A stretch of 11,976 nucleotides of DNA from Clostridia bacterium (GTDB lineage Bacteria; Bacillota; Clostridia; Christensenellales; Borkfalkiaceae): contig CAAGGZ010000081.1 in assembly GCA_900769545.1 (NCBI GenBank), forward strand, positions 1 through 11,976, in the 5' to 3' direction. Each line of letters begins with the position of its first letter. The stretch's first letter is position 1. Made by a program: the position numbers and the translations under genes. This document shows positions 1-6,498 of the stretch, in pieces. The notes beneath the pieces were generated by a model. It saw only the letters and a program-made list of their open reading frames with translations. It was not told where the DNA came from and made no database searches.

Positions 1-576
1 AACTTTATACGTCGGCTCTCCAAAGCCGCAAAATACCGCTTCTTTAAAGCGAGTCAAATCCCCCATACCGTTTGCGGCGGAAATCACCTTTTCAACCGTG
101 GGATCGCCGTGACGGAGCCACAAATAATTGCCGTAATAGCTGCTTCTTTCGTTTCTTACACAGAAATCGCAACCGTTGGAGCATTTGTTGGTAAGGTTGA
201 TGTACAAATTCCCGTCCAGCGTATATACGTAGGTATCCTTACGGTTTTCCTCTTTTTTCTGCTGTTGGTTTTGTTTTTCCTTATCCTTATTCCCTTGATT
301 TTTGGGGGGATTTTGCTTGTTTTGGTTCTGTTTTTGATTATTCTGCGCGTTTTGCGGCTTGCCCTGATTTTGATTTTTGTTCTTCGGCTTGCCTTGGTTA
401 TTCTTCTGCGCATTCTGATTATTTTGGGCGTTCTGAACGTTCTGTCCTACGCTCGCTTGCGCATTTTGAGCATTTTGCGCGCCTTGATTGCCGCCGCCCG
501 ACTTGTGTCTGTGGCGTCTTTTTCTGCCGCCGCTATGCTCTGCGCCCTGTTGTTCCATTTTCTTATTTTCTTCCAT
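1..576 (-). CDS. TatD-associated radical SAM protein, N-terminal part (cut by window edge)
   Basis: The 192 codons seen here begin at the ATG at 574-576, and the frame is still open at position 1. The catalytic core starts near residue 114 (TYVYTLDGNLYINLTNKC). It has the radical SAM cluster motif CX3CX2C at C132, C136 and C139, which binds a [4Fe-4S] cluster and S-adenosylmethionine, followed by a CGFGEPT glycine-rich motif near residue 183. This pattern and the position right after tatD match the family of radical SAM proteins named for their link to TatD; their substrate is unknown. Residues 1-113 are unusual: a basic patch (RKRRHRHK, 18-25), then about 80 residues almost entirely of Asn, Gln, Lys, Ala and Gly with QNAQN and NQGKP repeats. 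The gene starts 4 nt after the tatD stop, so it is probably translationally coupled. No good ribosome binding site precedes the first ATG. A second in-frame ATG (556-558, codon 7) has GGAAG upstream and could be used instead. Confidence 0.88.
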   Translation of the reverse strand, partial: MEENKKMEQQGAEHSGGRKRRHRHKSGGGNQGAQNAQNAQASVGQNVQNAQNNQNAQKNNQGKPKNKNQNQGKPQNAQNNQKQNQNKQNPPKNQGNKDKEKQNQQQKKEENRKDTYVYTLDGNLYINLTNKCSNGCDFCVRNERSSYYGNYLWLRHGDPTVEKVISAANGMGDLTRFKEAVFCGFGEPTYKV

Positions 577-580
577 GAGA

Positions 581-1366
581 TTATTTCAGCTTAAAAAACA
601 ACGTCTTTGCATTCTCAAGCAGTTGTTTTTGCAACTCCTCCTCGTTTTCATTTCGAAGTACCGCCATATTTTGCACGACGTACTTCACGTTTTTCGGTTC
701 GTTGGGAAATGTCCCCCGAAAAGGCACGGGCGTCAAGTACGGACAGTCCGTTTCCGATAAAAGGTGGGGGGCAGGTATGCGTCGAACGCATTCTTGCACC
801 TTATTTGCATTCTTAAAAGTGGACGGTCCGCCAAAGGAAAAATGTAATCCGAGCAACAAAAACCGTTCCATCATTTCCGCCGAATAGGAATAGCAGTGCA
901 TCAAGCCGCCCTTTTTTAAAAGCGAAAGATTTTCCGTCAAAATCTCCAACGTTTCCTGCGCCGCGTCACGACTGTGCAACACTACGGGCAAACCCAACTC
1001 GTTAGCAAGCCTCAACTGCGCAACAAACAGCTCCCTTTGCGTTTCGGGTGCAGGGTTATCCTCGAAATGATAATCGAGCCCAATCTCCCCGACCGCCACG
1101 CATTTTTTATGCGTACAGAGCGTTTTGATACGCTCCAAATCGCCGTCTTTGTACTTTTTTAATTCACTCGGGTGAAACCCTGCGGAGAAATATACGTTTT
1201 CGTATTGTTCGCTTAAATCTTTGGCGATAACCGAAGAATCCAAATCGAATCCGGAGCAAATCACAAGCCCCACATCCTCTTCTTTCGCCCTTGCGAGTAC
1301 GCCCTCTACGCCGCCGTTTTCCCCGTATTCTCCACCCGTCAAATGACAGTGTACGTCAATATACAT
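581..1366 (-). CDS. tatD: TatD family metal-dependent hydrolase (putative deoxyribonuclease)
   Basis: The product has 261 residues, a normal full length for TatD/YcfH enzymes. These are cytoplasmic TIM-barrel amidohydrolase-fold proteins with two-metal active sites, and family members have 3'-5' exonuclease or DNase activity. The metal ligands are visible: the HxH pair H6 and H8 on strand 1, E94 in GEIGLDYH, H131 in LHSRDA, H157 in MHCYS and D207 in SETDCPYL. All key residues are present, so the protein should be active. The ATG lies 2 nt after the metG stop codon (TAAGTATG), which points to stop-restart coupling, and the next gene starts 4 nt after its own stop. The order metG-tatD is widely conserved in Bacillota. 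The exact substrate cannot be told from sequence. Confidence 0.95.
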   Translation of the reverse strand: MYIDVHCHLTGGEYGENGGVEGVLARAKEEDVGLVICSGFDLDSSVIAKDLSEQYENVYFSAGFHPSELKKYKDGDLERIKTLCTHKKCVAVGEIGLDYHFEDNPAPETQRELFVAQLRLANELGLPVVLHSRDAAQETLEILTENLSLLKKGGLMHCYSYSAEMMERFLLLGLHFSFGGPSTFKNANKVQECVRRIPAPHLLSETDCPYLTPVPFRGTFPNEPKNVKYVVQNMAVLRNENEEELQKQLLENAKTLFFKLK

Positions 1367-1368
1367 AC

Positions 1369-3363
1369 TTAACCCAACTGCGTACCGCTGTCTACGTCCT
1401 TTTCAGGCACAATCAACGCAAGTCTGCCGTTTTCGTCCTCAGCCGCCAAAATCATACCCTCGGACAGCACGCCGCAAACCTTTCTGGGCGCAAGGTTGGT
1501 AACGAATACCACCTTCTTGCCTACCATTTCTTCGGGCGTGTAATGTTTTGCAATCCCCGACACAACGGAGCGCACTTCATCACCGAATTTTACCGTTTCG
1601 TGCAAAAGCTTGGAAGATTTTTCCACCTTTTCGCAAGCGATGATTTCGCCCACGCGGAGCTGTACCTTCAGGAAATCGTCAATCGTGATTTCAGGCACTT
1701 TTTCTTCCTCTTTCGCTTCTTCTTTTACTTCCGTTTTGTTTTCAGCAGGAGCCATTTTCGCCATTTCTGCCGCATACGCCGCCGCCTGTTCAGCGCGAAT
1801 CTTTTCAATCTCAGGCGCAAGGTTTTTAAAATCAAGACGGGCAAACAAAGGCGTTATCGCCATTACCTTCACACTCTCGCGAAGCCCAAACACCGCGCAG
1901 TCTTCCAAACTTCTGGATTCGCCGCCGTAAGCCGCAAAAATCTTTTCACTTGTTTCAGGCATAAAGCTATCCAACAAGGACGCGCCGATTTGAATGGCTT
2001 CCGCAAGGTTATATAACACGTCGTTGAGTCTGCCTTTTTGCGCTTCGTCTTTTGCGAGCGCCCAAGGCATCGTTTCATCGATATATTTATTGGCGCGACG
2101 GAAAAGCGTAAACACTTCGGAAATTGCATCTGCAATGCGGAGCTCATCCGCTTTCGCCTGTACCTTTTTAGCCGTAGCTGTCACCGTCGCTTTAAATTCC
2201 GCGTCGGGGTCTTGCTCGTTTGCAGGCAAGGATTTTACCACTTCGCCACCGAAATATTTATCAATCATGGCGATGGTACGGCTCACCAAATTTCCGAGCA
2301 CGTTTGCAAGGTCTGTATTGAAACGCTCGGTTACGAGTTCCCAAGTAATCTGTCCGTCGTTATCAAAAGGCATTTCGTGGAGCACGAAATAACGCACTGC
2401 GTCCACGCCGAAAAGTCGAGCCAAATCATCGGCGTAAATCACGTTGCCTTTGGACTTACTCATTTTGCCGTCGCCCTGTAATAACCAAGGATGCCCGAAT
2501 ACCTGCTTCGGCAAGGGTTCGCCCAAAGCCATCAAGAAAATAGGCCAGTAAATGGTATGGAAACGCAAAATATCCTTACCGATAAGGTGCAAATCCGCAG
2601 GCCAATATTTTTTATACTGCTCCGTATGGTTGCCGTCTGCGTCGTAACCGATACCCGTGATATAGTTGCTCAATGCGTCCATCCACACGTATACGACGTG
2701 ACGAGGGTCAAATTCCACGGGAATCCCCCAAGTAAACGAGGTACGGGAAACACACAAATCCTGCAAACCCTTTAAGAGGAAGTTGTTCATCATTTCATTC
2801 TTTCTCGATACGGGCTGAATAAATTCGGGATGGGTGTTGATATGCTCGATAAGTCTGTCGGCATATTTGCTCATTTTGAAGAAATAGGCTTCTTCCTGCG
2901 CAGGTTTTACGTCTCTGCCGCAGTCGGGGCATTTGCCGTCCACAAGCTGACTTTCCGTCCAAAACGATTCGCAAGGCGTACAGTACATACCCTCGTAATG
3001 TCCCTTATAAATATCCCCTTGGTCGTAGAATTTTTTAAACATTTTAGCGACCTGTTTCATATGGTCTTTATCCGTCGTACGGATAAATTTGTCGTAGGAC
3101 GTATTCACAAGATCCCAAATCCCTTTGATTTCCCCTGCAACGTTGTCTACGTACTCCTGCGGAGTAACACCAGCCGCCTGCGCTTTTTCCTGAATTTTTT
3201 GACCGTGCTCGTCCGTGCCCGTCTGATAGAACACGTCATAGCCTTCCTTGCGCTTAAAGCGCGCAATCGCGTCCGCCAAAATCGCCTCGTACGTGTTTCC
3301 GATATGCGGCTTGCCCGAGGTATAGGCAATCGCCGTTGTGATATAATAAGGTTTCTTCGCCAT
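1369..3363 (-). CDS. metG: methionyl-tRNA synthetase with C-terminal tRNA-binding domain
   Basis: This enzyme charges tRNA-Met with methionine using ATP in the cytoplasm. The chosen start (MAKKPYYITTAIAYTSG) gives 664 residues. Seen in order are the class I signature as HIGN near residue 21, a four-cysteine zinc knuckle (CTPC and CPDC, about residues 127-147), the KMSKSKGN loop near residue 300, and the anticodon-binding helical region. An Ala/Glu/Lys-rich linker (about 530-565) then leads to a C-terminal EMAP-II/Trbp-like OB fold that starts DDFLKVQLRVGEI and ends in DVDSGTQLG. This domain dimerises the bacterial enzyme and helps bind tRNA. An ATG seven codons upstream (3382-3384) is in frame, but it has no ribosome binding site and lies about 9 nt from the predicted transcript start. 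The ATG at 3361-3363 has AAAGGAG seven nt upstream and is preferred. It is the first gene of the metG-tatD-radical SAM operon. Confidence 0.97.
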   Translation of the reverse strand: MAKKPYYITTAIAYTSGKPHIGNTYEAILADAIARFKRKEGYDVFYQTGTDEHGQKIQEKAQAAGVTPQEYVDNVAGEIKGIWDLVNTSYDKFIRTTDKDHMKQVAKMFKKFYDQGDIYKGHYEGMYCTPCESFWTESQLVDGKCPDCGRDVKPAQEEAYFFKMSKYADRLIEHINTHPEFIQPVSRKNEMMNNFLLKGLQDLCVSRTSFTWGIPVEFDPRHVVYVWMDALSNYITGIGYDADGNHTEQYKKYWPADLHLIGKDILRFHTIYWPIFLMALGEPLPKQVFGHPWLLQGDGKMSKSKGNVIYADDLARLFGVDAVRYFVLHEMPFDNDGQITWELVTERFNTDLANVLGNLVSRTIAMIDKYFGGEVVKSLPANEQDPDAEFKATVTATAKKVQAKADELRIADAISEVFTLFRRANKYIDETMPWALAKDEAQKGRLNDVLYNLAEAIQIGASLLDSFMPETSEKIFAAYGGESRSLEDCAVFGLRESVKVMAITPLFARLDFKNLAPEIEKIRAEQAAAYAAEMAKMAPAENKTEVKEEAKEEEKVPEITIDDFLKVQLRVGEIIACEKVEKSSKLLHETVKFGDEVRSVVSGIAKHYTPEEMVGKKVVFVTNLAPRKVCGVLSEGMILAAEDENGRLALIVPEKDVDSGTQLG

Positions 3364-3370
3364 AGCTTTG

Positions 3371-3377
3371 CTCCTTT
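3371..3377 (-). promoter_or_regulatory. metG ribosome binding site
   Basis: On the minus strand this reads AAAGGAG, ending 7 nt before the ATG at 3361-3363. It decides the metG start in favour of that codon over the upstream ATG at 3382-3384, which has no such site. Confidence 0.85.
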
Positions 3378-3382
3378 TGCTC

Positions 3383-3404
3383 ATAATGATACGATTATCA
3401 TTAT
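3383..3404. promoter_or_regulatory. perfect inverted repeat over the metG -10 box and start site (operator candidate)
   Basis: The arms are ATAATGATA (3383-3391) and TATCATTAT (3396-3404) around CGAT. It overlaps five of the six -10 bases and the predicted transcription start, so a bound dimer would block RNA polymerase. The half-sites resemble those of Fur-family boxes (ATAATGAT/ATCATTAT), but the spacing is wider than in the classical Fur box. The identity of the regulator is therefore open. The repeat straddles the predicted start site and cannot form a full RNA hairpin, which favours a DNA-level role. Confidence 0.55.
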
Positions 3405-3428
3405 ACTACTTTTCTAAAGAAAAGTAAA
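3400..3428 (-). promoter_or_regulatory. sigma-A type promoter of the metG-tatD-radical SAM operon
   Basis: Minus strand: -35 TTTACT (3423-3428), 17-nt spacer, -10 TATAAT (3400-3405). Transcription should start near 3393, giving a leader of only about 30 nt before the metG ATG at 3363. That rules out a T-box riboswitch between this promoter and metG. Confidence 0.8.
3407..3426. promoter_or_regulatory. second perfect inverted repeat in the metG promoter spacer and -35
   Basis: The arms are TACTTTTCT (3407-3415) and AGAAAAGTA (3418-3426) around AA. It fills the spacer between -35 and -10 and reaches into the -35 hexamer. It differs in sequence from the neighbouring repeat at 3383-3404, with centres 23 bp apart, so if both are operators they probably bind different proteins. 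It is AT-rich and could be partly fortuitous. Confidence 0.4.
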
Positions 3429-3490
3429 CTGTTTTCCCCTCGTTTTCCAACGCAGAACGAAAAAACGAGCATTTATCCCTTTGCTTTCAC

Positions 3491-3519
3491 GCATTTTTCC
3501 TTCCCACAGCGCATATATT
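3491..3519 (+). promoter_or_regulatory. possible sigma-E sporulation promoter for spmAB
   Basis: A -35-like GCATTTT (3491-3497), a 14-nt spacer and a -10-like CATATATT (3512-3519) match the general pattern of mother-cell sigma-E promoters, with a CATANNNT -10. In Bacillus subtilis spmAB is transcribed by sigma-E, which makes the match plausible. The predicted start site would fall on or very near the ATG at 3526, which would make the message leaderless. Confidence 0.4.
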
Positions 3520-3525
3520 TACGCT

Positions 3526-4152
3526 ATGAACACCCTATTTAGCTTGATTTTTATTCTCTCCACGCTGATACTTCTCTTTCTCTCCCCCGAAACGTTTCTG
3601 GAAGCGCTTCTTGACGGAGCAGGCAAAAGCGCAACGTTATGCCTTTCCCTCATCGCCACCTACGCCGTGTGGATGGGGCTTATGCGGCTTTGGGAAGACA
3701 GCGGCGTCACACAAGGCATTTCCAAGCTGTTAAAACCGCTTGCGCGAAAATTATTAAAAACCAAAGACGAAAACGCGCTGCAAAACGCCTGTATGAATTT
3801 TTCCGTCAACCTGTTAGGCATTTCGGGAGCCGCCACTCCCTACGGAATTAGAGCCGCTCAGCTACTTGATAAAACGGAGCACGCAGAGTATTCCTCCGCT
3901 ATGCTATTCGTCCTTAACGCCACTTCTTTACAGCTTTTCCCCACTTCTATGATCGGCGTTAGAGTCGCTATGCGCAGCCTATCCCCCAACGATATTATAT
4001 TACCTACGCTGTTCACTACTCTTTTTTCTACTGCATTGGGTTTATTCTTGACGTGGGCGTTGCTACGTCCGAAGAAAAAAAGCGCTCAACGCATACATAC
4101 CCCCTCCATTTTTATAAGAACACAAAAAACAAAAGGGGCAGGTATGCGATGA
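3526..4152 (+). CDS. spmA: spore maturation protein A
   Basis: The product has 208 residues and several hydrophobic membrane segments: residues about 1-22, then ATLCLSLIATYAVWMGLM, and two near the C-terminus. It belongs to the nucleoside-recognition/gate-domain membrane family. The family hallmarks are WMGLMRLWEDSG, then a conserved NLLGISGAATPYGIRAAQLL stretch, then FVLNATSLQLFPTSMIGVR. SpmA acts with SpmB in dehydration of the spore core and is needed for full heat resistance in Bacillus and Clostridium. The last 20 or so residues (KKKSAQRIHTP...) are a basic tail that may be longer than in the Bacillus protein. The start at 3526 gives a normal N-terminus. A TTG at 3481 is in frame but adds 15 atypical residues, and neither start has a ribosome binding site. 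It overlaps spmB by 4 nt (ATGA). Confidence 0.88.
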   Translation: MNTLFSLIFILSTLILLFLSPETFLEALLDGAGKSATLCLSLIATYAVWMGLMRLWEDSGVTQGISKLLKPLARKLLKTKDENALQNACMNFSVNLLGISGAATPYGIRAAQLLDKTEHAEYSSAMLFVLNATSLQLFPTSMIGVRVAMRSLSPNDIILPTLFTTLFSTALGLFLTWALLRPKKKSAQRIHTPSIFIRTQKTKGAGMR

Positions 4153-4664
4153 ATTATCTTTTAGCAATTTCCGTTCCGTTGCTCTTTTTAGGCACGTTTC
4201 TTTTTGCGCTTTGCCGCAAAGTCCGTGTTTACGACAGCTTCACACAAGGCGTGAAAGGCGTTCTGCCGCTTATTATTTCCATTTTTCCCTATATCGCCGC
4301 CGTTACTATGCTCTGCAAATTGTTAGAAGTCAGCGGTTTGAATACTGCGCTTGCCAAATGGTTTCAGCCCGTCTTTGAATTTTCAGGCGTTCCCCAAGAA
4401 ATCGCGCCGCTTGTTTTTATAAAACCGCTTTCGGGGAGCGGCTCTATTGCCGTCATTACCGAAATTTTGGAAAAATATGGCGTAGATAGCTATGTTGCCC
4501 GTTGCGCGTGCGTGATTTACGGCTCCTCCGAAACGGTATTTTATATCGGCGCGGTTTATTTTGCAGGTCTGAAACGAAAAAAATTAAACGCCGCGTTAAT
4601 CATTTCCCTCTTTTCCTATCTCGCTTCCGTTGTATTGGCTTGTTTCTTATGCAAAATAATGTGA
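4149..4664 (+). CDS. spmB: spore maturation protein B
   Basis: The product has 171 residues, the usual SpmB length. It is an integral membrane protein of the same gate-domain family as SpmA. It starts with a membrane helix (YLLAISVPLLFLGTFLFAL) and contains the conserved VKGVLPLIISIFPYIAA region, then PEIAPL-like EIAPLVFIKPLSGSGSIAV, then YGSSETVFYIGAVYFA. The PLSGSGS and SSETVFY motifs are characteristic. Its partner is SpmA; together they support spore core dehydration. The ATG at 4149 overlaps the spmA stop (ATGA) and has AGG six nt upstream, within an aaaggggcagg stretch, so translation is coupled to spmA. The presence of both genes implies the organism belongs to a spore-forming lineage. 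No terminator follows directly; the nearest plus-strand terminator is at 4858. Confidence 0.93.
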   Translation: MNYLLAISVPLLFLGTFLFALCRKVRVYDSFTQGVKGVLPLIISIFPYIAAVTMLCKLLEVSGLNTALAKWFQPVFEFSGVPQEIAPLVFIKPLSGSGSIAVITEILEKYGVDSYVARCACVIYGSSETVFYIGAVYFAGLKRKKLNAALIISLFSYLASVVLACFLCKIM

Positions 4665-4729
4665 AATTCGGCAAATTTTTTGTGAATTTGTGAAAAAGTA
4701 ACATTTTTTGCTTGTATGATATACTTTTT

Positions 4730-4762
4730 TAAAGAAAAAAAATTTTTTTAAATTTTTCTTTA
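4730..4762. repeat. AT-only inverted repeat with A-tract and T-tract
   Basis: The arms TAAAGAAAAA (4730-4739) and TTTTTCTTTA (4753-4762) are perfect and enclose a run of A followed by seven T. This kind of A-tract/T-tract DNA bends and resembles an UP element. It sits directly before the -35 box at 4759. It may raise the strength of that promoter, or act as an easily melted stretch. Confidence 0.4.
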
Positions 4763-4787
4763 CATTTTTATTTTTTCATGTTAAAAT
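4759..4787 (+). promoter_or_regulatory. near-consensus sigma-A promoter in the spmB-flavoprotein intergenic region
   Basis: -35 TTTACA (4759-4764), 17-nt spacer, -10 TAAAAT (4782-4787), preceded by an A/T-tract. The predicted start is near 4794. It points into a region with no plus-strand gene, so it may drive a short RNA ending at the terminator at 4858-4898. Confidence 0.5.
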
Positions 4788-4803
4788 ATACTTGTAAATC
4801 GGT

Positions 4804-4812
4804 TGTGGATAA
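4804..4812 (-). promoter_or_regulatory. single perfect DnaA box
   Basis: On the minus strand this reads TTATCCACA, the consensus DnaA 9-mer. It lies about 10-18 nt after the predicted start of the candidate small RNA and next to a strongly AT-rich stretch. A single box does not make an origin. It could be a chance match or a regulatory DnaA site. Confidence 0.3.
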
Positions 4813-4857
4813 CCGACTACATGAAACAGCTCATCATTTTCCCCCTTATCATATAGG

Positions 4858-4898
4858 TAAACGCCTTGGAACGTGAGTTCCAAGGCGTTTATCTTTTC
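4858..4898 (+). terminator. strong intrinsic terminator between convergent genes
   Basis: A perfect 15-bp stem (TAAACGCCTTGGAAC, 4858-4872; GTTCCAAGGCGTTTA, 4877-4891) with a GTGA tetraloop is followed on the plus strand by TCTTTTCTT. On the minus strand it follows the flavoprotein stop by about 17 nt but lacks a good U-run. It is best suited to the plus strand and may also halt the minus-strand operon. Confidence 0.88.
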
Positions 4899-4907
4899 TT
4901 TATTCTA

Positions 4908-5453
4908 TCAATCATGCACAGATAAACCCATTTCATAGGCAATCTGCATCAATTCGGGACGGTTCAAAACGTCCCCTTTTTCATATACGCCCTTTCCATA
5001 CAGCGTACCCTTTTCTTCATAGCCGTCAATACACATTGCGAAACCGTGAAAACAAGCAAGCGTTGTATCCAACGTATCCTCGTCTTCTTCCGCCGCCGTA
5101 GCGATATAATACAGCTCCTTATTCGCAATCTCCGTCCAACGGGCAACCGTTCTATCGATAACCGCCTTCAACTGCGCGCAAACGGAATAAAAATACACAG
5201 GACTGGAGAGCACCAAAACGTCACAATCGATGATTTTTTGCAACAGCTCGCCCATATCGTCGCGGAGAGCGCATTTGCCGTTATGCTCTTTACAATAATA
5301 GCAACCCGTACAAGGCGCAATTTTCTTTTCCGCAACGCGGATTTTCTCTACCTCGTTACCCGCTTCTCTCGCTCCGCGAACAAACTCATCGCAAAGTCTA
5401 TCCGAATTTCCGCCCTTTCGGGGACTGCCCGATAAAACAAGCACCTTTTTCAT
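4908..5453 (-). CDS. Fe-S flavoprotein, NADPH-dependent FMN reductase family
   Basis: The product has 181 residues with a flavodoxin-like fold. The N-terminal MKKVLVLSGSPRKGGNSD is the FMN phosphate-binding loop, and SSPVYFYSVCAQLKAVIDR (about 83-101) is the conserved second FMN-contact segment. A compact cysteine motif CX2CX2CX6C (C48, C51, C54, C61) matches the [4Fe-4S] ligands of iron-sulfur flavoproteins (Isf type), so it probably carries both FMN and a cluster. Such proteins move electrons between ferredoxin- or NAD(P)H-linked donors and small acceptors in the cytoplasm; the substrate here is unknown. It is the last gene of the XRE-GH2-reductase operon. Its ATG follows the esterase stop by 4 nt (TAAGAATATG), so translation is probably coupled. 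Confidence 0.85.
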   Translation of the reverse strand: MKKVLVLSGSPRKGGNSDRLCDEFVRGAREAGNEVEKIRVAEKKIAPCTGCYYCKEHNGKCALRDDMGELLQKIIDCDVLVLSSPVYFYSVCAQLKAVIDRTVARWTEIANKELYYIATAAEEDEDTLDTTLACFHGFAMCIDGYEEKGTLYGKGVYEKGDVLNRPELMQIAYEMGLSVHD

Positions 5454-5457
5454 ATTC

Positions 5458-6498
5458 TTAAAACCATCCCATTTTTTTACATTCTTCGTCGATTACGCCC
5501 CAAACAATGGACGGAATCCATTTATGCGCTTCCGTGGTTTCAATCAAACGGCAGTTTTCCGCAACTCCATTTTCCTCGTAAATCTTTCGAACGGTTTCAA
5601 AACCGCGTCTTACGCCGTGAATAGGGAAAATATCATCCTTCGCGCCCGTGACGGCAACCAATCTTCTCGGAGCAATCAAACAGGACATATCCTGCATATC
5701 AAGCCACTGATAAATCCCCGGAATATAATTGCAGTTACAATGTAAAATCTCCAAAATAGATTCCTTATAAGGACAGAGCGAACAACTCGGAACGCTCAGT
5801 TTAATGCGTTCGTCAAAACAGCTCGCATAATAGGTCATTGTACCGCCGCCCGAATGTCCCGTTATCAAAATTTTATCCAAATCGCACTGCTCAAAATGCG
5901 CCAATGCGTCAATGGCTTTACTCACGTCCCACATACGCTCCGCAAGCAACGTTCTACCCATCTCAAGCGCAACTAAGGACGCATAACGGCACTGCTCGTG
6001 CATATGTCTGTTAGGCGTCGTCGATTTTCTTTCGCCCATACCGCGCTGCTCGATGGCAAGCGCAATAAATCCTCTTTCTACCGCCTGTAATGCAAACGCA
6101 TCGTTGGGATAATCGGCTTTATCCTGTTCAAACTTAATTTCCCCAATGGAATTATGAAAACCTGTTGTATGCCCCTGCAATACGATTGCAACGGGGTATT
6201 TTTTCTTGCCCGTTTTGGGAACGCAGAGATAGCAAGGCACAATCTCTTCCACCTCACTCTCGAACGTAAACCGAATAAGCGTATACGTTTCCTTGTCCTC
6301 CGTCCATTCTATTTGCACGTTGAGCGGACAGGCGTTCTTCTTTACATTTTCCATCCCAACAAGCTCGAAAAACTTCAAACGAACGGCTTCTTTCCATTCC
6401 TCATAACACATTCCCTCGCGAGCGCTCAGCTTCGGCTGCATCGCGCGAAACAACTGCTCGTGACAACGATCCGCATTGATTGTCTTTTGATTTCTCAT
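5458..6498 (-). CDS. alpha/beta hydrolase, acetyl-xylan-esterase-like
   Basis: The product has 346 residues, without a signal peptide. It has the alpha/beta-hydrolase core with an oxyanion-side VLQGH stretch (about 106-110), AIEQRGMGER near 148-156, and the nucleophile elbow GHSGGG with Ser216. The likely acid is D288 or D289 in TGAKDDIFPIHG, and the catalytic base is H325 in TEAHKW. The overall layout resembles acetyl-xylan esterase and Abhydrolase_7 type carbohydrate esterases, which remove acyl groups from sugars. Being cytoplasmic and in an operon with a GH2-like glycosidase, it probably deacylates an imported oligosaccharide or glycoside; that is inference. It overlaps the DUF1893 gene by 4 nt (ATGA) and is followed after 4 nt by the flavoprotein gene. 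The acyl group and sugar cannot be told from sequence. Confidence 0.82.
   Translation of the reverse strand: MRNQKTINADRCHEQLFRAMQPKLSAREGMCYEEWKEAVRLKFFELVGMENVKKNACPLNVQIEWTEDKETYTLIRFTFESEVEEIVPCYLCVPKTGKKKYPVAIVLQGHTTGFHNSIGEIKFEQDKADYPNDAFALQAVERGFIALAIEQRGMGERKSTTPNRHMHEQCRYASLVALEMGRTLLAERMWDVSKAIDALAHFEQCDLDKILITGHSGGGTMTYYASCFDERIKLSVPSCSLCPYKESILEILHCNCNYIPGIYQWLDMQDMSCLIAPRRLVAVTGAKDDIFPIHGVRRGFETVRKIYEENGVAENCRLIETTEAHKWIPSIVWGVIDEECKKMGWF

Larger units (their letters stand above)
4794..4898 (+). ncRNA. candidate small RNA of about 100 nt
   Basis: It is bounded by a promoter (4759-4787) and a strong intrinsic terminator (4858-4898). A 5' hairpin has stem TCGGTT/AACCGA (4799-4804 and 4811-4816) with a GTGGAT loop. 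A pyrimidine-rich unpaired middle (TCATCATTTTCCCCCTTATC) could base-pair with a purine-rich ribosome binding site. An 11-codon frame (4821-4856, MKQLIIFPLII) fits inside, but it has no ribosome binding site. It matches no RNA family known to me. This call rests on promoter and terminator geometry only. Confidence 0.35.

Noticed and set aside
247..486. Repetitive stretch as a CRISPR array or tandem DNA repeat
   Set aside because: The repeats are short, irregular and follow the reading frame of a low-complexity protein segment; there are no constant-length spacers.
109..594. Plus-strand frame predicting a very hydrophobic Leu/Ile/Phe/Val-rich protein
   Set aside because: It is the antisense reading of the Asn/Gln/Lys-rich tail of the radical SAM gene. 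A-rich codons read backwards give Leu, Ile, Phe and Val codons, which mimics a membrane protein.
1291..2016. Long plus-strand open frames opposite tatD and metG, and others opposite the esterase, reductase and glycosidase
   Set aside because: They lie antisense to genes with full conserved motifs, have no ribosome binding sites, and their translations are basic and aromatic-rich without recognisable domains. They are by-products of codon bias on the coding strand.
3364..3480. T-box or other riboswitch upstream of metG
   Set aside because: The predicted transcript start is only about 30 nt from the start codon, and no T-box motif (TGGNACC-like) or antiterminator structure is visible.
4730..4816. 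AT-rich tract plus DnaA box as a replication origin
   Set aside because: Only one DnaA box is seen, and none of the usual origin neighbours (dnaA, dnaN, rpmH, parAB) are in the window.
4821..4856. 11-codon frame MKQLIIFPLII just before the terminator as an attenuator leader peptide or small toxin
   Set aside because: There is no ribosome binding site, no downstream plus-strand gene to attenuate, and the peptide is shorter than typical type I toxins.
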